64,000 bases of DNA from Desmodesmus armatus. Its lineage: Eukaryota > Chlorophyta > Chlorophyceae > Sphaeropleales > Scenedesmaceae. The notes under the pieces are model-generated. The model did not search any database and was not told the origin of the DNA. It saw only the letters and a list, made by a program, of their open reading frames with translations. Of the stretch, positions 9,988-19,200 are shown one piece after another; positions within the stretch are counted from its first letter, which is position 1, and each line of letters opens with the position of its first letter. The position numbers were made by a program, and so were the translations under genes. The stretch is taken from contig VIIQ02000201.1 in assembly GCA_007449985.2 (NCBI GenBank), positions 1 to 64,000 of the forward strand, written 5' to 3'.

Positions 9988-10625
9988 GGGTGGACCGTGC
10001 TGGCAATGAGTATAAGTTGCTCAAGTCAGAGAAGAAGCAGCAGTTCATGTGGTGCACTACGGAGTGTCGGGACAAGGTGCAACACTTCAAGTTGTGCACC
10101 CCTGACGCTGTGCGCAAGCCTGTCGCACTCATGTGCTGCTTCTGCACTTATGAAAGTGGGGCATGGGAGGCTGCTGGCCGTCCTGTTATCCCCCCTGCAG
10201 AGTGGAAGTTCATGCAGCTAGTTGCGCAGCAGCAGCAGTCACAGGAGTGGTGTTGGCAGGTGCACTTGACCGATTGCCATGGTCGCATTGATTTCTACAA
10301 CTGGAAGCGCGACGTGTATCTACAAGTTGACGATTCTTATCACTTCAGGGATGGTTGCAAGAATAAGGCATTTGAGCGTGATTTCAAGTGCAACAAGGTA
10401 TGCTGCGAGCGCCGCCTGGCGCTCGTACGCGCGCATCATGCAGACCTCGCGGCACCAGATATTGTTATGGCAGCTGTTGAATATGCATCGCAGCATAAGG
10501 GTGTTGTTTTTACTGCCAGCTACGAGCTTTCTGGCAAGCCTCACATTGAGAAGCTGTGTGCTGGGGTGGGAGCAGCAGCAGCAACTGCTGCTGATGCCTT
10601 TGGAAACCAGCTGGTCAATTTGTAA
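9988..10625 (+). pseudogene. Nested nuclease-like ORF, family 2, 5'-truncated copy
   Basis: This is a copy of the ORF at 13394-14149 lacking its N-terminal 39 or so codons, because the sequence upstream of 9,988 belongs to the first transposon family. The frame is open from an ATG at 9969 supplied by the junction, so a 218-residue protein with foreign first residues is still possible. The Cys pairs and the IDFYNWKRDVYLQVD...H core are intact. The neighbouring transposase exon 1 (10636-11556) has no exon 2 downstream. Confidence 0.65.
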
Positions 10626-10635
10626 CTGTGCTCAC

Positions 10636-11556
10636 CTGGTAGACAAAGGGCTCTTTGCCTTCTTGCCCAAGCTTGTTGAACCAGCGGAGGATGTGGGTGG
10701 TGCCTGTGGTGAGTTCATAGTACACCAAGCCGTTCTTGTCGCTGAAGCTGGGGTGTGCTGACACGCATATGAAGAAGTGAACTGTCTGCTGCTTGTCCCC
10801 CTTGATCGTTGGCAGCGACACGTAGTCGTGCAGGGGGAGGTGCTGCAGGTCCACATATGCCCTGACATGCGCATGGGTGTAGGTGTTGTATGTCCAGCGG
10901 CCCTCGTCGCACTGCACAATCCTAGCTAGGATTGCATTCAGCAACGCCTGTGCGACGTTCCACTCTGCCAGCAGCTGCTTGCAGAAGCTTTTCCGGGCAG
11001 CTTTCTCCTTTTCTGTCAGCCGGTACTTCAACGCAAAACTGCGCCGCCCGAGGTTGGGATCCTCCCTCATCATGGCGTTGTACAGCTGGTGGGGGGTGCA
11101 GTTGTATTTCTGCATGACACCCTTGACAGCATCAGACTCCACCGTCGCCTGCCGCACTGTGGTGAAGTAGGATATCAGGGTGATGGTGTGTCCTTTGCGG
11201 GTCTTTGTGTGCAGCCTTCCTGCCTTGATGGCTGTACTAGCTGTTAGGGCATCTTCTCTGCTGATAAGGACAGGGCGGCCTGTGCGGAGGTTGTCCTCGA
11301 CGTCACCGTACTCCACAAAGTGGTCCCATCTGCCCTTCAATACAGGCTTGGGATCCTCTGCCAGCTTGTCACCACCAAGCTGCTTGCGCACCTTCTTATA
11401 TAGTCTGCCGGCAAGGCCATAATCGACCTTGCCGTCGACGAGAGCCTGGGCGCAAGCCACGACGCATGACTTCCTGGTGGCCGGGGTGTGGCGGTTGTGA
11501 CCGCTGTGCACAGGCTCCTCCTTAGCTGGTGCCCTGCGCGTGGTTGAAAACAGCAA
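10636..11556 (-). pseudogene. Family 2 transposase exon 1 without its second exon
   Basis: This is identical in plan to exon 1 at 14160-15080, with a helix-turn-helix region, the GRP linker (RTGRPVLIS), the first catalytic Asp in IVQCDEGRW, and a consensus donor CCAG|GTGAGCAC at 10635. No family 2 exon 2 lies in the sense direction (leftward), where the sequence is family 1 DNA. It would therefore read through into a short tail (VSTVTN) or splice aberrantly. It is truncated by the event that made the junction near 9,985. Confidence 0.7.
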
Positions 11557-11659
11557 CAGGGTGCATTTGAAAGCACTGAAGCAGCAGTGCCCAATGGGCT
11601 GGGGCTAGGGTTCAAATGGGGTTTAATCAGGGGGGTGGTCACACATGTGAGACCTTCAG

Positions 11660-12854
11660 AAGGTTGGTTGACTTTCGCCGTTGGTGCAGCTGCTCGCCCG
11701 CAAGCTGTGCCAGGCTGCAGTGCTACCTGGGCAGATCTGATCGCACTCACTTGTCACTCGCTCTGCTGCGCTTGTTTTTGCCCATCTTGCTGCAGCGTTC
11801 CAGGCAGGCTGGTGTCGCGGACCTGCATAATCCGCAGCGGTGCGTGTACCAAAATGTGTGTTTTTGTGCATTGTGAGAGTCTATCTGGTGCAGCGGGGCC
11901 ATAGACGCCTCAGCTGACTTCAGACTTGAGCAGATGCTAGTGATGTCTGGCGCGAAACTTCCAAAGGGCTTGCGTGCAGCTCTCGAAAGCAAAATGAATG
12001 ACTTATGAATGCTTTAAGAGGACCTGTCAAGCACGTCACACTGGCACTGGCCTTATCGCGACAAGCCCGCCACACCTGGAAAGCTGGCAGTCTCTGCAGA
12101 TTGCTTGCTGTTCCTGCTGTGGGCACCGGCTGCTCTCCAGACGCCTGCTGTTCGTTGAATGCTTGATTTACTACAAACTGACGTTGCTACAGAGGGTGAT
12201 GTTGATGTAAGCGCGGACCATTGGCCTTTGAACAGGGGTGAAGTTGGCTTGGATGCTTCCAGGTTGCTTTCCTTGCGCAGCAAATGAACTCGTTTCGTAC
12301 TCAATATTATAGCATTCGGCCTCGAGCATGCCTGGTTGCACAGCTGTGAAAGCACAGCTGCTAACAGTGCAATACCAGGCACAGTTGACATGACATAACT
12401 CCCAGTAGTGCCTGTCTCAAGCACAATGAGGTAAAGATGGGGCATCTAAGCTGCAAACTCTCAACACACATACCAGTTTATGTGACAGAATCAATGATTG
12501 GACAGCTGCTATGTGTGCTGCCTGCCCAACAGTACACCTGGGTGGGGGCCAGTGGCACTTCCAACACCCTCTCTCACACACAACCCTGATAACTACATTG
12601 ATCAAACTTGCAACAACTACATTGAGGGCTGTGCTTTGAATAAACACAGGCTGCACTACATCTTGTTAGCTCAGCGGATGCACTGGCCACAGATCATGAA
12701 GACACTGATGCTCACCACAGCAGTGGCTGCAGCTGAACCCTAAACCCTATAGGTGGCATACCCTGGGAACACACACCCCATGCGCAGCCATGTGCAGGCT
12801 TGGACAGCAAACTGCTGCCATGCTGCTGCTGCATCTGCTGCATGCGCTGACGCC
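11660..12854. other. Spacer of the family 2 unit, no recognised gene
   Basis: This is about 1.2 kb between truncated copy A and exon 2 of copy B. ORFs are short and overlapping with no recognised motif. A telomere-like tract GAACCCTAAACCCTATAGG lies at about 12,735-12,753. Confidence 0.5.
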
Positions 12855-15080
12855 TTAGCGGTCGCCTGCATTCGGCCAGTCGCCGTTGCTGCCATGGTGC
12901 TGCTTGCCATCTGGATCTGTGAACCACTCATCCTCTCCGGATGCGATAATCCTCAACACAGTGGGCAGCTTGCGCATGTTGCGCTCCACCCCCCGGTGGT
13001 ACAGCTCCCCCTTCTCAAACCTCTTAAACACACCCTTGAAGATGCGCCGCAGGGACTCACCCGAGAACACAACCCCATGGCAGCATTCATCAAACACCTT
13101 GTCTGTTGCTGCTCCCTTGACTGCACCAATGGAGTGCTCCACCAGCTGATCAATGTCTGAGCTGTGGGGGGGGAAGCGAAGGCGGCAGCCTTCAGGCAGG
13201 GTGATGGTGCCGTAGCGGGACTCGATGATCTTATCCGGGATGTTGGCCTGTATGCGGACGTTGTCCATCATGATGATGGGGTCCTCACCAGTCACATTCC
13301 TAAACTTCTCCACCATCTTGTACAGGTTGTCAGCTACCTCATCAGTAACAGTGCTTGCTGCGTCTGCTCCATCCTTCCTCTGCAGGTCACGGCATGGCGG
13401 AGCAACAGCACGGCAACAGCAAAGGGAGGGAGGCATTGATGAGGAAGGCCTTGGCAGCACATCAACTGGGGGGGATCAGGGTGAAGAAGCCACACAACAG
13501 AGCAGTGACGTGGGTGGACCGTGCTGGCAATGAGTATAAGTTGCTCAAGTCAGAGAAGAAGCAGCAGTTCATGTGGTGCACTACGGAGTGTCGGGACAAG
13601 GTGCAACACTTCAAGTTGTGCACCCCTGACGCTGTGCGCAAGCCTGTCGCACTCATGTGCTGCTTCTGCACTTATGAAAGTGGGGCATGGGAGGCTGCTG
13701 GCCGTCCTGTTATCCCCCCTGCAGAGTGGAAGTTCATGCAGCTAGTTGCGCAGCAGCAGCAGTCACAGGAGTGGTGTTGGCAGGTGCACTTGACCGATTG
13801 CCATGGTCGCATTGATTTCTACAACTGGAAGCGCGACGTGTATCTACAAGTTGACGATTCTTATCACTTCAGGGATGGTTGCAAGAATAAGGCATTTGAG
13901 CGTGATTTCAAGTGCAACAAGGTATGCTGCGAGCGCCGCCTGGCGCTCGTACGCGCGCATCATGCAGACCTCGCGGCACCAGATATTGTTATGGCAGCTG
14001 TTGAATATGCATCGCAGCATAAGGGTGTTGTTTTTACTGCCAGCTACGAGCTTTCTGGCAAGCCTCACATTGAGAAGCTGTGTGCTGGGGTGGGAGCAGC
14101 AGCAGCAACTGCTGCTGATGCCTTTGGAAACCAGCTGGTCAATTTGTAACTGTGCTCACCTGGTAGACAAAGGGCTCTTTGCCTTCTTGCCCAAGCTTGT
14201 TGAACCAGCGGAGGATGTGGGTGGTGCCTGTGGTGAGTTCATAGTACACCAAGCCGTTCTTGTCGCTGAAGCTGGGGTGTGCTGACACGCATATGAAGAA
14301 GTGAACTGTCTGCTGCTTGTCCCCCTTGATCGTTGGCAGCGACACGTAGTCGTGCAGGGGGAGGTGCTGCAGGTCCACATATGCCCTGACATGCGCATGG
14401 GTGTAGGTGTTGTATGTCCAGCGGCCCTCGTCGCACTGCACAATCCTAGCTAGGATTGCATTCAGCAACGCCTGTGCGACGTTCCACTCTGCCAGCAGCT
14501 GCTTGCAGAAGCTTTTCCGGGCAGCTTTCTCCTTTTCTGTCAGCCGGTACTTCAACGCAAAACTGCGCCGCCCGAGGTTGGGATCCTCCCTCATCATGGC
14601 GTTGTACAGCTGGTGGGGGGTGCAGTTGTATTTCTGCATGACACCCTTGACAGCATCAGACTCCACCGTCGCCTGCCGCACTGTGGTGAAGTAGGATATC
14701 AGGGTGATGGTGTGTCCTTTGCGGGTCTTTGTGTGCAGCCTTCCTGCCTTGATGGCTGTACTAGCTGTTAGGGCATCTTCTCTGCTGATAAGGACAGGGC
14801 GGCCTGTGCGGAGGTTGTCCTCGACGTCACCGTACTCCACAAAGTGGTCCCATCTGCCCTTCAATACAGGCTTGGGATCCTCTGCCAGCTTGTCACCACC
14901 AAGCTGCTTGCGCACCTTCTTATATAGTCTGCCGGCAAGGCCATAATCGACCTTGCCGTCGACGAGAGCCTGGGCGCAAGCCACGACGCATGACTTCCTG
15001 GTGGCCGGGGTGTGGCGGTTGTGACCGCTGTGCACAGGCTCCTCCTTAGCTGGTGCCCTGCGCGTGGTTGAAAACAGCAA
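12855..15080 (-). CDS. Tc1/mariner/IS630-like transposase, family 2 copy B (two exons)
   Basis: Gene model: join of 14160-15080 (exon 1, 307 codons) and 12855-13379 (exon 2, 174 codons plus stop), minus strand, intron 13380-14159. The donor is CTACCAG|GTGAGCAC and the acceptor CCGTGACCTGCAG|AGG; the join is phase 0. Exon 1 has the helix-turn-helix, the GRP linker and the first Asp (QCDEGRW), and ends in the segment LTTGTTHILRWFNK that parallels FTTGTTDIRRRINK of family 1. Exon 2 has IIMMDNVRIQ and FPPHSSDIDQLVEHSIGAVK, giving D-x41-E. The intron sits at the same place in both families, between catalytic motifs 1 and 2, so it predates their split. This is the only complete family 2 transposase in the window. 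Confidence 0.8.
13394..14149 (+). CDS. Antisense intron-nested nuclease-like protein, family 2
   Basis: This 251-residue ORF lies entirely inside intron 13380-14159 of the family 2 transposase. Its ATG is 14 bases from the acceptor and its stop 10 bases from the donor. It parallels the family 1 nested protein: Cys residues in the first half (MWCTTEC, CCFC), then GRIDFYNWKRDVYLQVDD, a His two residues later, a later R-D-F-K, and LALVRAHHADL. Similarity between families is low but collinear, so the nested gene has co-evolved with its transposase. The stop codon region reads TTTGTAACTG; TGTAA is the polyadenylation signal in volvocine algae, so the ORF may carry its own 3'-end signal. I infer a PD-(D/E)XK (Vsr/DUF559-like) fold. 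Activity is untested, and one acidic position is Gln in both families. Confidence 0.65.
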   Translation: MAEQQHGNSKGREALMRKALAAHQLGGIRVKKPHNRAVTWVDRAGNEYKLLKSEKKQQFMWCTTECRDKVQHFKLCTPDAVRKPVALMCCFCTYESGAWEAAGRPVIPPAEWKFMQLVAQQQQSQEWCWQVHLTDCHGRIDFYNWKRDVYLQVDDSYHFRDGCKNKAFERDFKCNKVCCERRLALVRAHHADLAAPDIVMAAVEYASQHKGVVFTASYELSGKPHIEKLCAGVGAAAATAADAFGNQLVNL

Positions 15081-15183
15081 CAGGGTGCATTTGAAAGCAC
15101 TGAAGCAGCAGTGCCCAATGGGCTGGGGCTAGGGTTCAAATGGGGTTTAATCAGGGGGGTGGTCACACATGTGAGACCTTCAG

Positions 15184-16225
15184 TTCGGCAGAAGTAAGCC
15201 AGGTGGAAGGTCACCGCTGCTGTCTTGGGTCGACAAGTGCAGAGAAATGCTTTTCCGTAACAAAGAATCCCTATGGGGCCCTGCTAGGGCGCAACTGGGC
15301 CCTTTTGCCCCATGGCAGTTCGGACGACATTATGGCCGTTGAATGAGAAAGTGAGGTTTGCGTTCAAAGCTCCAGAGCAGCTTACAGCTGGATAGAGCAA
15401 TCAAGATTTGAATCCCAGGGGCATATGTGCCTGTGTGTTGCCTGATCAGCGCTGGGTTGTGAGCTGCTGCTGTTGCCTTGTTGTGAGACAGTTTGTTGGA
15501 GACTGAGACAGCCTGGCCTCGCTGCTGCTGTTGGCGTTCAAAAAGCTGCTTGAGAGTCAGCTCCCTGCTGGTGCGTGGGTGGGTGCACAAGCCATGCAGC
15601 TGCTGTTACAGCATGTTGTTGAGGCAGCAGCTGCTGGTCCCCTCCTGGCCATTTTCAGCTGACAGACCCCATTTTTCACATGCAGCTGCTGTGCAGACAC
15701 TCAAGGCAAGCACTGCAGCTGCCTGTACGATCTGGTAGGTACTTGTTAGCCCTAGCCAGCTGTGTGTAGACCCCTCCCATCTGTCCCTGCATTTCAAGCC
15801 TGTGGTCCCAGTGACGGTCTGACTACTTGCTGCCAAAGCGACACTATGCTAATATGGTCCAAATCGCACCTGTCCGCCCAGTGGGGAGTCTCTAGTCGAT
15901 TGAAAGCTGCTTGTCATTCCCGTTGACGCCTTGTTCCGGCTTGGCGTGACCAAAGCAGGCACACTCAGTTGGGTCAGAGCTGTTGAGAGTGTAGAGAGTC
16001 CCAGTCTCAGACGCACGCCCACCATTCTTGCTTCGAGCGTCAGAGGCCCACCTGACTTGGGCGCTGGGCCATGCGCTTTGACTGGGGCGATTGGGGGGTG
16101 GCAGATTGATTGACTCTGCTGGGTCCCCGTGCTGCCCGTGGCCCACCGCAGTAACGTCCGGTATCAACACAATCAGTATTGAACAGTCATACATCAGCAC
16201 GGTGCCTGCAGCGGGCGCAGCAGCG
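15184..16225. other. Intergenic DNA upstream of the AP2-domain gene
   Basis: This is about 1 kb between the end of the family 2 repeat and the chosen start of the AP2-domain gene. It has only short ORFs without recognised domains. It should contain the promoter and 5' leader of the AP2 gene. An open frame extends from 16091 into the gene, so part of 16091-16225 could be coding if an upstream ATG is used. No TATA box or known motif stands out. Confidence 0.5.
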
Positions 16226-19200
16226 ATGCAGAGCCAGCAGCAGAGCTCTGGAGTAGGGAGCGATGACTCTGGCCAACTCCAGGGCCCACCAGCAGGTGTT
16301 GCGGCAGCCAAGGCAGCTCAGCTCACCAGCAAGTTCACGGGGGTCTGCTGGAACAAGAAGAATAAGCGCTGGCAGGCCTCCATCAACAGCGGGGGCAAGT
16401 ACCTGTACCTGGGCTCCTTCACCAGCGAGGTTGAGGCAGCAAAGGTGTTTGATCAGGCCGCCATCCAGCTGCGTGGGCGTGACACCAAGCTCAACTTCCC
16501 GTTGGAAGACTATTTGGACGAAAATGGACAGGCAAGTGGCGTGGCATGTGCACAGCACACTTTGTCCAACAGTGGTGGTGGTTTGTTGTTGTGCTGTTGG
16601 GTGGGGGAGCGGATTGTGTGTGTGCAACGTGATATTCTGCACGGAAATCGTTTTGAAGAAGCTCAACAAACGTGCAGGCAGGCACATGCAGTGCATGCAC
16701 CACCCAGTTGCATGTCAGACAGCAGTATACTTGCTGAGAGTGCTGCTTCCCACACCAGCGATAATTTTGGTTAATCCCTGATCGTACACCAACGTACAAT
16801 AACGCAACAATCACGGCTTTTGAAGCAGCAGCCCCTCTTACAACTCCCCTGTAACTGTGCTGATGCTGCTGACTGCCCCTGCAGTTGGTCGCCAACGAGG
16901 CCTTGTCCTCAACCATCGCAGTCCATGAGCAGCTTGTGCTGACCCAAAAGATGGCGACAGCACAGGCCCTGGCCCTTGCAGGAGGATCCTTGAAGAAGCC
17001 CAGGGGTGGGGGCCCAGGCGGCGCAGGCACCATCGGTCGCAAGCTCGCTGCCAAGCGCGCAGCAGCAGGTGGCGTCGGCGACTCAATGCAGCTCAGCGGC
17101 GGGACCGGGGAGCACCTCGCAGCAGCAGCTGCTGCTGCAGCAGCCGCAGCAGCAGCTTCCGGCGGGTCGGGGGCCTTTGGGGGCACCCCTGGCGCCTATA
17201 CCACCATGGGAATGGCAGCGGACGGCATGCCTGGTGCGCTGGATGGATACCTAGGTATGACCGACAGCAAGGGCGGGGTCAATTTTCAAATGCTGCAGCA
17301 GGCCGCGCAAGCAGCAGCTACGGATGCCGCGCGCATGACTGCACAGCAGCAGGCGAACCAGCAGGCGGCAGCACAGCAGCAGGCTTCTGGGCAGTATGCA
17401 CAGCAGCAGATGCAGGGTATGTACGGGAAGGGCATGGATGGCGCGCAGCAGCAGTATGTCCTGAACGAGCTACTGGCGGGGCTCTCCAGCTCTGGCTTTC
17501 CTGCAGGAGGGCTCGGTCAGCACAGCATGCAGTCAGGGCAGCAGCAGTACCCCACCGCAGAGCTGCTGGCCAGCCTCGGCTACTCAGACCCGGCTGCTGC
17601 AGCAGCCATGATGTCTGGTTTAACCGGCGGTCAGGGCCAGCAGATGCAGGATGGGTACTACATGCAGGGGTTGAACGCGGCTGCGGGTGCAGGAGGCGGG
17701 TACATGCAGGACGCAGGAGGCCTGGGTGGAGGAGGGGACTTTGGGCCTCAGATGGGGGAGTATGCTGCACAGCAGGGCAGTGGGCTGGAGGAGAGGGGCT
17801 CGCATGCTGGAGGGCACACCCAAGTGAGGCGCTACTACTTGGCACACCAAGCTTAAATGGTTCCATGTAGGATAGTACTTGTACGATCTTTGCAGGATTG
17901 GTACTTGGTCCTTGCATGTATGCTACACATGTGCGCCCTATCCCCAACACAGGCGCGTCGCCATTGCTCAGCACATGAAGCGCCAGTGACGAATAAAGCA
18001 GTAAGATATTATCTGATCCTTGCATGCATGCTACACATGTACGCCCGACACCAGCGCACCCAGGCATCCCTGCGCTGGGTCATTGGCTGGGTCTGTATGT
18101 AGAGGCTGAACTACTGTTTCTGCGCTCTCTCCCTCGCCCAGTATCCTGAAACACGGCATGGCCACTTTCCAGGGTGTGTGGAGCACGTCGTGCACACTGG
18201 AGCTGTGGATGGGCAAGAGCTTTTGCTTGGGGTTGTCCCCCTGCCATAGGACCTCATGACTGCCTGTCTGGGTGCCCCATTCTGCGTCGTGCGCCTCTCC
18301 TCTCCGCCTGTGTCCTGCGCCGGCCCTTTTGCATGCGCTGATAATGCATATCGTGCATGCAGTGTCAGTATGCTGCTGCCTGCCTACCCGCCTCATCAGT
18401 TGCCCGCCGTCCTTTTCCTGCACTGTTTCCCTCCTGCCGTAGCCCTTGGGTCCTGCATCCGGCAAGGGCACAGCACCTGCTGTATCCAGCGGGGGTGGAA
18501 TGCCGATGGAAACCACCCACCCAGGAGCCAGCCAGCAGGGCTGGCAGTCCACGGGGCAGCAGCAGCAGCCGCCGCAGCCGCAGCAGCAGTCGCCGCCGCA
18601 GCAGCAGCGCAGTGCGATTAAGCTGAGGGCATTGCAGCAGGCTGTGCCGGCTGGAGGGGTGGTTGAGCTGTTGGTGCCGAGTGCTGGAGGGGTCACGGGG
18701 GTGGTCTACACTCTTGCATCTGCCACAGGCGGCCAGGTGAGCAGGTGCAGGGATCCCACACGCATGCATGTGCTACATGTGCGCTCTATGCCAACACAGG
18801 TAGATGTGTGCGCACGCACATGCACATGCACACGCACACATGCCCGCACGTGCAGCTCACATGCTTGATGTATGCTTGGGCCTTGTACATCGTCCGCCTG
18901 AGGTGTTGAATCCAAGCTAATATTTGCAGTCACAAGCGCACACACATGTTTATGTACCCTCTATGTATGTAACACAATTGCGCACCTATGCACGCACGCT
19001 TGCGCATTGCGCGCACACGTGCGCACCCCATATGCATGCTGTGTGCGCTGCACTCCCATCTTGCTTGGTGTCCTGCGTGCGAACACCGACAGCAAATTTC
19101 ATCTTTGTGCCTCCGCCTGCCTGTCAACCTCACCATGTATGTGTCTGTGCGTTGCCTGCCTGCGTGCCTCTGCTACCTGCCTGCCTGCCTGCGTCTGCTG

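Larger units (their letters stand above)
9988..15183. repeat. Tandem 3,524-bp unit of the second transposon family (about 1.5 copies)
   Basis: Sequence from 9988 recurs at 13512 with a period of 3,524 bp (ORF ends 10625/14149 and 11556/15080). The first copy runs to 13511 and the second stops matching at 15183, after the words GAGACCTTCAG. The shared part holds the nested plus-strand ORF and transposase exon 1. Exon 2 is present only once (12855-13379). Possible inverted ends are TGAACCCTAAACCC at 12734 and its imperfect complement near 15123-15136, but no target duplication supports them. Confidence 0.8.
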
